DNA of 64,000 nucleotides from the NCBI GenBank assembly GCA_031396205.1, contig JANNKH010000006.1:186001-250000 (forward strand), read 5' to 3'. This document shows, piece after piece, positions 17,408-26,125 of the stretch (position 1 is the first letter of the stretch; the number at the start of each line of letters is the position of its first letter). A model generated the notes under the pieces. That model made no database searches. It worked only from the letters and a program-made list of their open reading frames with translations, and was not told the origin of the DNA. The stretch comes from CAISIP01 sp031396205. Its GTDB lineage: Bacteria; Pseudomonadota; Gammaproteobacteria; Burkholderiales; Burkholderiaceae_C. Position numbers and translations under genes: made by a program.

Positions 17408-18409
17408 TTACCTGCGCTCCGCCTTGGGCCTGGCCACCCGCATCGACGGCGCGGTGCGCGCCTGTTGCCGCGTATTCTGGCTGGCCAACTGCTGCGCAGC
17501 CAGCGAATTGCCGGCCGCCAGGAACTTCTGAGGATCTTGCGGAACGCCGCTCACCAGCACCTCAAAATGCAAATGTGCCCCGGTCGATCGGCCGGTCGAT
17601 CCCACATAGGCGATTGGTTGTCCGCGCCGGATAAGATCGCCCTTCTTGACCGATACCGTCGACGCATGGGCATAACGCGTCACCAGGTCATTGCCATGGT
17701 CGATCTCGACCAAGTTCCCGTATGCAGAATGGAACTCCTGAACAACGACGATGCCGCCCGCTGCAGCGAGTATCGGTGTGCCGGTATCGGCCTGGAAATC
17801 GAGGCCGGTATGCAGCGCGGAGCGGCCGGTAATGGGATCAATACGCCAGCCGAAATCCGAACCAAGGTTGCCGTCCGAGACCGGCCTTTGCGTCGGCACC
17901 ATCATATTGCGCATCTTCTGGTCGAAAAGGCGGGACTCCAACACCGTCAACAGGTCGGTGCGCTGCGCGGTCAGTCGGTCGAGGTCGGCCAAGGTTGACT
18001 GCAATTCGTCCATCGACAGTGGCCGACCGGTCACCAGGGCGCCACCCTGACCCGGCTTGGACTTGATGTCGCTGGGGTTGATACCCGCCAATCCCGACAC
18101 GCGTTCGCCCAGGGACTCCAGTTGCGTCAGCTTGGCCTGCATTTCACCGAGCTGGCGCGCCAGGACATCCAGATTCTCGCGCATGAATCGGTCGCGTTGC
18201 TCGAACTCGTCCTGCACCACCAGACGTACCAGCGAACCCACGACCGGCCAGCGTTCCCGTGCTCCCTTGAGAAACACCCAGTGGTACATTGCGGCTGCCA
18301 CCATCATCAGCAACAGTGACATTGCCAACGCGGACAACACGAGGCGGGTGCCCGACAGATGCATCGCACGGCTCTTGGCCAGCCATGCGTCCGTGATAAT
18401 CAAGTGCAT
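17408..18409 (-). CDS. M23/LytM-type peptidoglycan endopeptidase, membrane anchored
   Basis: A 333-residue envelope protein with an N-terminal membrane helix (about 21-45), a coiled-coil stretch (about 65-160) and a C-terminal LytM domain. The metal ligands look complete: HTGLDF gives His200 and Asp204, and GAHLHFE gives the second His pair near 279-281. That suggests an active D,D-endopeptidase rather than a degenerate activator. The gene lies upstream of secA in many betaproteobacteria. Its start codon is only 27 bases from the divergent dciA-like start. Confidence 0.93.
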   Translation of the reverse strand: MHLIITDAWLAKSRAMHLSGTRLVLSALAMSLLLMMVAAAMYHWVFLKGARERWPVVGSLVRLVVQDEFEQRDRFMRENLDVLARQLGEMQAKLTQLESLGERVSGLAGINPSDIKSKPGQGGALVTGRPLSMDELQSTLADLDRLTAQRTDLLTVLESRLFDQKMRNMMVPTQRPVSDGNLGSDFGWRIDPITGRSALHTGLDFQADTGTPILAAAGGIVVVQEFHSAYGNLVEIDHGNDLVTRYAHASTVSVKKGDLIRRGQPIAYVGSTGRSTGAHLHFEVLVSGVPQDPQKFLAAGNSLAAQQLASQNTRQQARTAPSMRVARPKAERR

Positions 18410-18436
18410 TCGAACCTCCGTTCATCGATCGGTACC

Positions 18437-18748
18437 ATGGACCGCCGCGCCCATTCCCTCACATTGCAACAAGCCACCGAAGCGTCGCCAACCCTGGCCC
18501 GGCTGGCAGAGCTTGCCCGTGAATCGGTGGCACGGCTCAAAGGCGTGGAACCACTCATCCCGGCCCCATTGCGATCGGCAGTCAAGCCCGGTCCGATCGA
18601 CGACAAGCAATGGTGCCTGCTGCTCGACAACAATGCCACTGCCGCAAAATTGCGCCAATTGCTACCTGCACTGGAAGCCCATCTGCGAGTCCATGGCTGG
18701 GAACACCGCTCTATCCGCCTCAAGGTACAGGACTCCAGAAGCCGTTGA
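18437..18748 (+). CDS. DciA-like (DUF721) protein, probable helicase loader
   Basis: The 103-residue protein matches the DUF721/DciA family: an N-terminal segment with SPTLARLAELARESVARL, then WCLLLDNNATAAKLRQLLP, which forms the KH-like core. DciA is the ancestral DnaB helicase operator in bacteria without DnaC. The start ATG 18437 keeps it clear of the divergent peptidase. The short form without long tails is common in betaproteobacteria. Its location divergent from M23-secA agrees with the family. The helicase role is inferred from family only. Confidence 0.85.
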   Translation: MDRRAHSLTLQQATEASPTLARLAELARESVARLKGVEPLIPAPLRSAVKPGPIDDKQWCLLLDNNATAAKLRQLLPALEAHLRVHGWEHRSIRLKVQDSRSR

Positions 18749-18771
18749 ATCGATTTCATGGCTGGCGCAAA

Positions 18772-18847
18772 TGGTGCCGATTGTCGGAATCGAACTGACG
18801 ACCTACCGCTTACAAGGCGGTTGCTCTACCAACTGAGCTAAATCGGC
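18772..18847 (-). tRNA. tRNA-Thr (anticodon TGT)
   Basis: A 76-base cloverleaf on the minus strand. Acceptor GCCGATT pairs with AATCGGC, followed by an encoded ACCA. The D arm is TAGCTCAGTTGGTAGAGCA. The anticodon stem CCGCC/GGCGG-type helix carries loop CTTGTAA with TGT, and the T arm has GTTCGATTCC. It lies between dciA (convergent) and sspB. Confidence 0.96.
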
Positions 18848-18903
18848 ACGGGAAAATTCTACTAGATGCCCCTTTCGCAACTGCAGATGCACACATCGGG
18901 ACC

Positions 18904-19428
18904 TTATTTGATGCGCGTGAGCTTGGGGCGCTTCGTGGGGCCGGGACGATGCGGTTCGGGCGATTCTCCGGTTGCTGCTGTTTCGGCCACCGCCGGCTCT
19001 ACCAACTTGACATCGGCCTCAACGTGGCGTGCGGGGGCGTCGGCAGGCGGTTTGCCGACATCGACCGGCATCGCGGTGGTCGTCGAACCCGCCGGCCCCT
19101 GAACCACCGGTCGGGGAAACGCCATGCCCTGGCCGTTCTCGCGGGCATAGATCGCGATGACCCGGTCAACCGGAACCATGATCTCGCGCGCCTTGCCGGC
19201 AAAACGGGCACTGAAAACAATGAAGTCGTTGCCCAGCTCAAGTGCACTCGTTGCATCGAAACTGATGTTCAACACTATTTCACCGTCCTTGACGTACTCC
19301 CTGGGCACCTGCACAGAATCGTCAACCTGAACCGCCACATAGGGCGTCAGGCCATTGTCGGTGCACCACTCGTACAACGCCCGAATGAGATACGGGCGGG
19401 TCGAGCTGGTGCTTTGTGCATCAATCAT
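18904..19428 (-). CDS. sspB: ClpXP protease specificity-enhancing factor SspB
   Basis: Adaptor that delivers ssrA-tagged peptides to ClpXP. The 174-residue protein has the conserved substrate-binding domain (STRPYLIRALYEWCTDNGLTP at the start, LNISFDATSALELGND, then MVPVDRVIAIYARENGQGM). After this comes an acidic/Pro-rich linker of about 50 residues and a C-terminal KRPKLTRIK that fits the ClpX-docking tail. It lies 17 bases after sspA, the usual pair. Confidence 0.96.
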   Translation of the reverse strand: MIDAQSTSSTRPYLIRALYEWCTDNGLTPYVAVQVDDSVQVPREYVKDGEIVLNISFDATSALELGNDFIVFSARFAGKAREIMVPVDRVIAIYARENGQGMAFPRPVVQGPAGSTTTAMPVDVGKPPADAPARHVEADVKLVEPAVAETAATGESPEPHRPGPTKRPKLTRIK

Positions 19429-19445
19429 CAGCAGATGGCGGCCGT

Positions 19446-20057
19446 CTACTTGCGCATGACCTTTTCCGACGGTGTCAGGGCCTCAATATACGCCGGTCGC
19501 GAAAAAATGCGCTCGGCATATTTGAGCAACGGAGCGGCGTTCTTGCTCAGATCGATCCCATAGTAATCCAGACGCCACAACAAGGGAGCAATGGCCACGT
19601 CCAGCATCGAGAAGCCCTCACCCAGCATGTACTTGTTCTTGAGGAAGATCGGCGCCAACTGGGTCAGCCGATCGCGGACGTGCGAACGGGCCTTTTCCAG
19701 CAGTTTCTCATTGCTCTTGGCCGCGCGGGACTCGAGCGTGGACACATGCACGAACAGCTCTTTCTCGAAGTTGAGCAGGAACAGGCGCACGCGGGCTCGG
19801 TCCACCGGGTCGCCCGGCATCAATTGCGGATGCGGGAACCGCTCGTCGATGTATTCATTGATGATATTGGACTCGTACAGTATCAGGTCGCGCTCCACCA
19901 GGATCGGAACCTGCCCATAGGGGTTCATCACATTGATGTCTTCGGGCTTGTTGTAAAGGTCAACGTCGCGGATCTCGAAATCCATTCCCTTTTCAAACAG
20001 GACAAAACGGCAACGATGGGAAAAAGGGCAGGTGGTTCCTGAATACAGCACCATCAT
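19446..20057 (-). CDS. sspA: Stringent starvation protein A (GST-fold)
   Basis: RNA-polymerase-associated starvation regulator with a glutathione-S-transferase fold but no GST activity. The 203-residue protein starts MMVLYSGTTCPFSHRCRFV and keeps the GQVPILVERDLILYES segment typical of betaproteobacterial SspA. Start is 20057 or the next Met at 20054. It follows petC on the same strand after a 152-base gap, a conserved neighbourhood; sspAB may have its own promoter in that gap, but I cannot assign one. Confidence 0.96.
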   Translation of the reverse strand: MMVLYSGTTCPFSHRCRFVLFEKGMDFEIRDVDLYNKPEDINVMNPYGQVPILVERDLILYESNIINEYIDERFPHPQLMPGDPVDRARVRLFLLNFEKELFVHVSTLESRAAKSNEKLLEKARSHVRDRLTQLAPIFLKNKYMLGEGFSMLDVAIAPLLWRLDYYGIDLSKNAAPLLKYAERIFSRPAYIEALTPSEKVMRK

Positions 20058-20209
20058 GGTGGGAGCTCCTCAATGACAAAACACAGTTCCGAACCAAACC
20101 AGCCAGTCACCAGGCCAGTGCCGAAACGAAAAAGAGTGGGATGCACATATTGGCAAACCCACCCTGAAAACGCAAGCCCCACCCGACAGGGCGAAGCCAG
20201 GACGACGCG

Positions 20210-20989
20210 CTACTTGACGTCTTTCCAGAACGCAGCATTCAAACGCCACGTGAAGACAGTGAGCACGGCAAGGAACAGCAGCACCCAAACGCCCACGCGC
20301 TTACGGGTATTTTGCGAAGGTTCGCCCATCCATTGCAGATAGTTCACCAGGTCCCCCATGGCCTCGTCGTATTGCAGGGGTGTCATGCTGCCGGCGCTTT
20401 TCTGCTCCCAACCCTTGAACACCTGGACTTCGCGGCCATGCTCGGTCTTGACGTCGTACATTGGAACGCGGTTGCCCTGCAATTGCCACAACACATGGGG
20501 CATGCCAACGTCCGGGAACGCCAGATTATTCCAGCCAGTCGCCTTGGAAGGGTCCGGGTAATAAGTGCGCAAGTAGGTGTAGAGGTAGTCTGCACCACTG
20601 CCTTGACCGGCCGCAGCGCGTGAGCGGGCAATAACGGTCAGGTCCGGCGGGTTGGCCCCAAACCACTGCTTCGCTTCCCTTGGATCGATCGCCGCCACCA
20701 TGTTTTCACCCACCTTGTCAGTGGCGAAAAGCAGGTTGTCCTTGATCTGCTCGACCGTCAAACCGATGTCCGTCAAACGGTTGTAGCGCATGAACGCGGC
20801 CGAGTGGCAGTTCAGGCAGTAGTTGACAAACAGTTTGGCGCCGTTTTGCAGAGCAACCAGGTCGTTCGTCTTGTTAGGTGCCTTGTCCCACGCGATGCCT
20901 GTGCTGACAGCATGGGCGCTGCCCGCCAACAGACCAACCGATGCGACGATGGCCCAGATGACCTGTTTGACTATTGCTGTTGTTTTCAT
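20210..20989 (-). CDS. petC: Cytochrome c1 of the bc1 complex
   Basis: Haem c subunit of ubiquinol-cytochrome c reductase. The 259-residue precursor has a signal peptide ending near GSAHA (about residue 27), the haem motif CLNCH (58-62) and a C-terminal membrane anchor (VGVWVLLFLAVLTVFTW). The axial Met region falls in the NLAFPDVGMPHVLW part. It is the last gene of petABC, 18 bases after petB. Confidence 0.97.
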   Translation of the reverse strand: MKTTAIVKQVIWAIVASVGLLAGSAHAVSTGIAWDKAPNKTNDLVALQNGAKLFVNYCLNCHSAAFMRYNRLTDIGLTVEQIKDNLLFATDKVGENMVAAIDPREAKQWFGANPPDLTVIARSRAAAGQGSGADYLYTYLRTYYPDPSKATGWNNLAFPDVGMPHVLWQLQGNRVPMYDVKTEHGREVQVFKGWEQKSAGSMTPLQYDEAMGDLVNYLQWMGEPSQNTRKRVGVWVLLFLAVLTVFTWRLNAAFWKDVK

Positions 20990-21007
20990 TCTGGTTGTCT
21001 CCCGCTC

Positions 21008-22408
21008 TCAATGGGCGGCAAAGTTCACGCGCTGGGGTACCGGCTTGGACTCGCCCAGCGTACTCCACCACGGCATCAGCAGGAAGAACGCGAAATAGAA
21101 CAAGGTGCCGACCTGCGACACACGCTCGCCGATCGACGACGGCGGCTGTACGCCCAGGTAGGCTAGAACGACGAAATTAAGCACGAAGACGCCGTAAAGG
21201 TACTTGTGCCAATCAGGACGATAGCGGATCGACTTGACCGGACTGAAGTCAAGCCAGGGCAAGAAAAACAGGATGATGACCGCGCCGCCCATCACGACCA
21301 CGCCCCAGAACTTGGCATCGATCGCCAGCATCATTGCAGCCACCGCGAGCGCCGCAACAACAACGACCGGCTTGAGGAAGCCCGGCAGTTTGACTTTGAA
21401 TACCAGCAACGCGGCGCCAGCCAGCACTGACGCTATCAGCGCGTACATCATCTCGTCGGTAATGGCCCGCAGCATCGAGTAGTACGGCGTGAAATACCAC
21501 ACTGGTGCAATATGCAACGGCGTCTTGAGCGGGTCCGCCGGAATGAAGTTGTTGTACTCCAGGAAGTAACCGCCAAACTCCGGGGCGAAAAATACGATGG
21601 CGCTGAACACCATCAGGAACATGCTCACCGCGAAGATATCGTGCACCGTGTAATACGGGTGAAACGGAATACCGTCGAGCGGATTGCCGTCCTTGCCTTT
21701 GGTCGCCTTGATCTCGATCCCGTCCGGGTTGTTGGAACCCACTTCATGCAGCGCGATGATGTGCGCCACAACCAGACCCAGCAATACGAGCGGCACCGCA
21801 ATCACGTGGAAACTGAAAAACCGATTGAGCGTGGCGTCACCGACCACATAGTCGCCACGAATCAGCAATGCAAGATCGGGGCCGACGAACGGAATGGCGG
21901 CAAACAGGTTGACGATGACCTGCGCACCCCAGTAGCTCATCTGGCCCCACGGCAGCAAGTAGCCCATGAAGGCCTCGGCCATCAGACACAGGAAAATTGC
22001 GCAGCCAAACACCCAAATCAGCTCGCGTGGCTTGCGGTAACTGCCGTAGATCAAACCACGGAACATATGCAGATAGACCACCACGAAAAACGCAGAGGCT
22101 CCGGTCGAGTGCATATAGCGCACCAGCCATCCCCATGGCACGTCGCGCATGATGTATTCGACCGAACCAAACGCCAGTGCGGCGTCCGGCTTGTAATGCA
22201 TCACCAGGAAAATACCGGTCACGATCTGGATCACCAGCACCAACAAAGCCAGCGAGCCGAAGATGTACCAGAAATTGAAGTTCTTGGGCGCGTAGTATTC
22301 GCCCAAGTGCTCGTTGTAGAGCTTGGACAGCGGGAAGCGGTTGTCAACCCAGTTCAGCAGTTTTTCAGATGCTGGCGCGTTGGGGGAAACTTCTTTCATT
22401 TCAGCCAC
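21008..22408 (-). CDS. petB: Cytochrome b of the bc1 complex
   Basis: Polytopic subunit with both b haems and the two quinone sites. The 466-residue protein carries the Qo-site FMGYLLPWGQMSYWGAQV segment and a PEW-type region (PVWYFTPYYSMLRAI), with multiple membrane helices and a C-terminal extension common in betaproteobacteria. Haem-ligand His pairs are in the GWLVRYMHSTGAS and SFHVIAVPLVL helices. It lies between petA and petC. Confidence 0.97.
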   Translation of the reverse strand: MAEMKEVSPNAPASEKLLNWVDNRFPLSKLYNEHLGEYYAPKNFNFWYIFGSLALLVLVIQIVTGIFLVMHYKPDAALAFGSVEYIMRDVPWGWLVRYMHSTGASAFFVVVYLHMFRGLIYGSYRKPRELIWVFGCAIFLCLMAEAFMGYLLPWGQMSYWGAQVIVNLFAAIPFVGPDLALLIRGDYVVGDATLNRFFSFHVIAVPLVLLGLVVAHIIALHEVGSNNPDGIEIKATKGKDGNPLDGIPFHPYYTVHDIFAVSMFLMVFSAIVFFAPEFGGYFLEYNNFIPADPLKTPLHIAPVWYFTPYYSMLRAITDEMMYALIASVLAGAALLVFKVKLPGFLKPVVVVAALAVAAMMLAIDAKFWGVVVMGGAVIILFFLPWLDFSPVKSIRYRPDWHKYLYGVFVLNFVVLAYLGVQPPSSIGERVSQVGTLFYFAFFLLMPWWSTLGESKPVPQRVNFAAH

Positions 22409-22440
22409 GTTGTACTCCGGTACTGCGGTTCGTCATGGGT

Positions 22441-23040
22441 CTACGCCTTCTTGTCTTCACCGATGAGCAATCGGTTGTCGGAGAGATACATGTGGGGAGG
22501 CACTTCCAGGTTGTCGGGAGCGGGCTTGTTCTTGAAGACGCGGCCGGCGAGGTCAAACGTGGAGCCATGGCACGGGCAGAAGAATCCACCTTTCCAGTCA
22601 TCGGGCAAAGACGGTTGCGGCCCGGTCTGAAAACGGTCCGACGGCGAACATCCCAGGTGGGTGCAAATGCCCACCACCACCAGCAGCTCGGGTTTGATGG
22701 AGCGGGTCACATTGCGGGCATATTCCGGCGTCAACTCACCGGGCTTGCGCTGTGACTTCGGGTCCGCCAGCTGCGCATCAATGGACGGCAACGCGGCAAC
22801 TTCCTCTGGCGTGCGACGCATGATCCAGACCGGCTTGCCGCGCCATTCGACGGTCATCTTTTCACCTGGTTTGAGCGAGGAAATGTCCGCTTCGACTGCC
22901 GCGCCAGCGGCCTTGGCACGTTCAGATGGCTCGAAACTACGCACAAACGGGACGGCGACAAAGACGCCGCCCACAGCTCCAACACAGCCCGACGCGATGA
23001 TCCACGTCCGCTTGCTGTTGTCGACTGGGGTGTCACTCAT
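22441..23040 (-). CDS. petA: Rieske iron-sulfur subunit of the bc1 complex
   Basis: Carries the 2Fe-2S cluster that takes electrons from ubiquinol to cytochrome c1. The 199-residue protein has an N-terminal anchor (about 12-32), an AADISSLKPGEKMTVEWRGK fold segment, and cluster ligands in CTHLGC (126-131) and CPCHGS (155-160). I chose ATG 23040 (MSDTPVDNSKRTW); a frame extension seven codons upstream is less likely. First gene of petABC. A TACAAT at 23082-23087 on the minus strand may be its -10 element, but no -35 fits. Confidence 0.97.
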   Translation of the reverse strand: MSDTPVDNSKRTWIIASGCVGAVGGVFVAVPFVRSFEPSERAKAAGAAVEADISSLKPGEKMTVEWRGKPVWIMRRTPEEVAALPSIDAQLADPKSQRKPGELTPEYARNVTRSIKPELLVVVGICTHLGCSPSDRFQTGPQPSLPDDWKGGFFCPCHGSTFDLAGRVFKNKPAPDNLEVPPHMYLSDNRLLIGEDKKA

Positions 23041-23220
23041 GGGAATCCTCAATGAAAACATCGCTCTTGGGTCAGCGCGGGATTGTAGCTGACCGACTCA
23101 CCTCTCGCGGGCACAAGGACTAGCAGCTAGGCCGGCTGATTACGTCGACTTGACATGGCAACTCGTTTACATTTCGACCCCTGCCTGCGCCACTACACTG
23201 CGTCCCTGGACCACAAACCA

Positions 23221-23226
23221 AAGGAG
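23221..23226 (+). promoter_or_regulatory. Shine-Dalgarno of mscL (decides the start)
   Basis: AAGGAG lies eight bases before ATG 23235 and only two before ATG 23229. The spacing favours 23235, which also matches the family N-terminus. Confidence 0.7.
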
Positions 23227-23234
23227 ATATGCCC

Positions 23235-23663
23235 ATGAGCATGATGTCGGAGTTCAAGGAGTTCGCCCTCAAGGGCAATGTGATGGATCTCGCGGTCGGT
23301 GTCATCATCGGCGCGGCATTCGGGAAAATCGTCGATTCGATGGTGGCTGACCTGATCATGCCTCTGGTCGGTGCGGTCGTAGGCAATATTGATTTCTCCA
23401 GCATGTATGTGTTGCTGGGACAGGTGCCTGCTGGAGTCGGTGCAGGGCTTGCGGAGTTGAAGAAGGCGGGAGTGCCAGTATTTGCCTACGGCAATTTCCT
23501 GACGATCGCCGTCAACTTCATCATCCTGGCATTTGTCATCTTCGTGATGATCAAGCAGATGAACCGACTCAAGCGCGAGGAACCCCCTGCAGCGCCTGCA
23601 CCAGCGGTCACACCGGAAGACATCCTGCTGCTGCGCCAGATCCGGGACAGCCTGAAGAAATAG
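23235..23663 (+). CDS. mscL: Large-conductance mechanosensitive channel
   Basis: Pentameric inner-membrane channel that releases solutes during hypo-osmotic shock. The 142-residue protein starts MSMMSEFKEFALKGN, then the first helix DLAVGVIIGAAFGKIVDSM, a periplasmic loop, and a second helix around FLTIAVNFIILAFVIFVM. It ends in a charged helix bundle (PEDILLLRQIRDSLKK). A perfect TTGACA at 23150-23155 lies upstream, but the -10 at 17 bases (TTCGAC) is poor. Divergent from petA. Confidence 0.96.
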   Translation: MSMMSEFKEFALKGNVMDLAVGVIIGAAFGKIVDSMVADLIMPLVGAVVGNIDFSSMYVLLGQVPAGVGAGLAELKKAGVPVFAYGNFLTIAVNFIILAFVIFVMIKQMNRLKREEPPAAPAPAVTPEDILLLRQIRDSLKK

Positions 23664-23735
23664 TCGGGTCGCTCACAGCGCCCGATGGACGAAATCCAAC
23701 GTCGGGCGTTGGCCATTCATTGTAGAAGGCAATGC

Positions 23736-24788
23736 CTAGCCAGCGGCCAGGGCGGCAAGCGTGCGGGCCATCCGAATAGCCTCGATCAGGCTCGAGGCGT
23801 TGGCCAGTCCGGTCCCTGCAATGTCAAACGCGGTTCCATGGTCGGGACTGGTCCGTACCAAAGGCAGCCCCAGCGTCACATTGACACCCTTGTCGACACC
23901 CAGGTACTTGACCGGTATCAATCCCTGGTCGTGGTACATCGCCACCACCACATCGAACTCGCCATCCTCGTCAGCACGCGCCCGGGCCCGCATGAAGACC
24001 GTGTCCGGTGCGAAGGGGCCGAAGACGTCCAAGCCCAGAATTCGCGCCGCGTTGATCGCCGGAATGATGGCATCGATCTCCTCCATGCCGAACAGGCCGC
24101 CTTCGCCCGCATGCGGATTGAGACCGGCTACGGCGATGCGCGGTCGCCGGCCGAGCAGCGCGCCCAATGCCCGGTGCGTTATCTGCAAGGTTTGCAATAC
24201 ACCTGCCGTCGTGACCGCGTCGATCGCATCGCGCAGCGCCATATGGATGCTGACCAGCACCGTGCGCAGCTCGTCATTGGCGAGCATCATGCGTACCGGC
24301 AGGTCGGACACTGCAACACCGGTCGCCAACGCAGCCCGGTATTGCAACATTTCGGTATGACCCGGGAACCGGCTATGCGGCATGCCGGCAGCAGCCAGCG
24401 ACTCCTTGTGCAATGGTGCGGTCACCAGCGCCGCAACCTCGCCCCGCAATGCGGCGTCAGCGGCCCAGACGACGCACTCCGCTGCCATTCGACCCGCCGC
24501 AGCTGCGATCGACCCCAAGGCTACCGGACCATGTTCCGCCGTAGCCTGCAAAACCGGGATGCAGCGTGGAGGCGCATCCAGGGCATCCGCTGCTCGATCG
24601 ATTACGGCCACTGGCAATAGCACCGAGCCGAATCCGCTAATGCAATGTGAGGCCCGACGCAGCGTTGCCACGTCGCCGGCCACGAAACAACCTCGGGTCG
24701 CATCGGGCCCATCGCGAAACGCTTTGGCCACGATCTCCGGCCCTATCCCGGCCGGGTCACCCATGGTGATGGCGATCGGCTTGTCCAT
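23736..24788 (-). CDS. pdxA: 4-hydroxythreonine-4-phosphate dehydrogenase
   Basis: NAD-dependent oxidation step of the DXP-dependent pyridoxal phosphate pathway. The 350-residue protein starts MDKPIAITMGDPAGIGPEI and has the metal-ligand His regions LVTAPLHKESL, FPGHTEML and MYHDQGLIPVK, plus the RTSPDHGTAFDIAG motif. I chose ATG 24788; the open frame continues far upstream only as a shadow of the Nif3 gene. It starts seven bases after the Nif3-family stop, so the two are probably one transcript. Confidence 0.97.
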   Translation of the reverse strand: MDKPIAITMGDPAGIGPEIVAKAFRDGPDATRGCFVAGDVATLRRASHCISGFGSVLLPVAVIDRAADALDAPPRCIPVLQATAEHGPVALGSIAAAAGRMAAECVVWAADAALRGEVAALVTAPLHKESLAAAGMPHSRFPGHTEMLQYRAALATGVAVSDLPVRMMLANDELRTVLVSIHMALRDAIDAVTTAGVLQTLQITHRALGALLGRRPRIAVAGLNPHAGEGGLFGMEEIDAIIPAINAARILGLDVFGPFAPDTVFMRARARADEDGEFDVVVAMYHDQGLIPVKYLGVDKGVNVTLGLPLVRTSPDHGTAFDIAGTGLANASSLIEAIRMARTLAALAAG

Positions 24789-24795
24789 CTGTGCC

Positions 24796-25554
24796 TTAAG
24801 CCGGATTGTCGATGTCGATGAATGCATGGGACAAGGACAACTGCTCTGCAACATGCCCCGCCAACGCCGGTGCGCCAAAACGCTCGCTCGCGTGGTGCCC
24901 ACAGGCCAGGAACGCAACCCCGCATTCGCGGGCATAGTGCGCCTGCGGTTCCGATATCTCGCCGGTGATGAACGCGTCGGCGCCCGCGGCAATGGCGGCC
25001 TCGAAATAGTCCTGCGCACCGCCGGTGCACCACGCGATCCGCCGCAACGGTCGCAGGTCGCCGGCCACGACGGTGACCGGGCGATGCAGCACCGACTCCA
25101 GATGCCGCCCCAATTCGGACGCAGCAGAAAAAGCGCCGCCATCGTTACGCCCACCCAGAAAACCCAGTTCCTGGTCGCCAAATCGTTCGGTAGCCGTCAG
25201 GCCCAGTCGCATGCCGAGTTGGGCGTTATTGCCCCATTGCGGATGCGCGTCCAGCGGCAGGTGGTAGGCGAACAGATTCAGGTCATGGTCCAGCAGCAAG
25301 GCCAGTCGCCGCTTCATCCAGCCGGTGACGCGACCATCCTGACCGCGCCAGAACAGGCCATGGTGCACAAAAATGGCATCGGCCCGGGCGTCGACCGCTG
25401 CCTCGATCAGTGCCAGGCTGGCGGTTACGCCCGAGACGATCTTGTGTATTTCCGCACAACCTTCCACCTGCAGGCCGTTGGGTCCGTAGTCGCGAAAACG
25501 CTCCGGCTGCAACAACGCATCGAATGTCTGGGCGAGAACGAGTCGACTGGTCAT
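24796..25554 (-). CDS. Nif3-family dinuclear metal-binding protein
   Basis: The 252-residue protein belongs to the Nif3/YbgI (GTP cyclohydrolase 1 type 2-like) family, whose reaction is not firmly known. The NGLQVEG entry, the metal His pair in FVHHGLFW, the HLPLDAH segment and the C-terminal GHHASERFG (HxxxE) are all present, so the metal centre looks intact. I chose ATG 25554 (MTSRLVLAQTFDALL). Its neighbours, the DegS-like gene and bc1 genes further on, match the common betaproteobacterial neighbourhood; pdxA directly downstream is less usual. Confidence 0.9.
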   Translation of the reverse strand: MTSRLVLAQTFDALLQPERFRDYGPNGLQVEGCAEIHKIVSGVTASLALIEAAVDARADAIFVHHGLFWRGQDGRVTGWMKRRLALLLDHDLNLFAYHLPLDAHPQWGNNAQLGMRLGLTATERFGDQELGFLGGRNDGGAFSAASELGRHLESVLHRPVTVVAGDLRPLRRIAWCTGGAQDYFEAAIAAGADAFITGEISEPQAHYARECGVAFLACGHHASERFGAPALAGHVAEQLSLSHAFIDIDNPA

Positions 25555-25652
25555 GAAGGGTTGAGAGTAGCGGGCGCCGGCGCCGGATGTCCGCTGAGGC
25601 TGGTCGCGCCAGCGAGCTGCCATTGTCGGCCAGTTCTGGAGTCCGGCATGGC

Positions 25653-26021
25653 TCAGGGTGTCGGCCCGCGCTTGCGGACCGACACTTCCAGATCGCAATC
25701 GCATCCCATATCCAGCGCGATCGAGCGGCGAGCCAGAAATCGCAGGGCCGGTGCCAACATGCTGGCCCAGCGGCCGCGTTTGGCTGGCCACAGCGCATGC
25801 AATATCTGCGACGGCTGTTCAATCGCGCCGCACCGATAAACGCCGGAGCGCTCACTCCAGCGCAGCGCAACACAGGCCCCTGAACGCCGACCGGACAGCA
25901 GCATGCCAACAGGACATGGCTGTACCAGGCAGCAAACGCCACACCCATTGCATGGTGCACCCAACGCGGGTTTGGATGGAGCCAGTGGCTCGATATGGAT
26001 GGTCCTGTGGCTGCTAGTCAT
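25653..26021 (-). CDS. YkgJ-type Cys-cluster protein
   Basis: A small 122-residue cytoplasmic protein with an N-terminal Cys cluster CNGCGVCC (about 24-31), followed by CPVG and a further CVALRW...YRCG pair. This pattern belongs to the YkgJ/zinc- or iron-chelating domain group. Substrate and role are unknown. A C-terminal CDCD adds two more Cys. Start is ATG 26021, or 26051 for ten more residues. It lies 98 bases upstream of the Nif3 gene and divergent from the DegS-like protease. Confidence 0.75.
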   Translation of the reverse strand: MTSSHRTIHIEPLAPSKPALGAPCNGCGVCCLVQPCPVGMLLSGRRSGACVALRWSERSGVYRCGAIEQPSQILHALWPAKRGRWASMLAPALRFLARRSIALDMGCDCDLEVSVRKRGPTP

Positions 26022-26125
26022 GGCATTGAACACATTAAGTCGACAAGTCACAGCTTGCCGCTCTGGTCGTGCTGAAAATGACCGGGCATGCTACCGTTAC
26101 GGATCGAGCGGCCTACAATTTACGC

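Noticed and set aside
23150..23178. TTGACA upstream of mscL as a promoter
   Set aside because: The -35 is perfect, but the hexamer at 17 bases is TTCGAC, and no acceptable -10 is found at 16-18 bases.
23679..23708. CGCCCGA/TCGGGCG inverted repeat between mscL and pdxA as a bidirectional terminator
   Set aside because: Seven-pair stem with a 16-base loop and no T run on either side; too weak to call.
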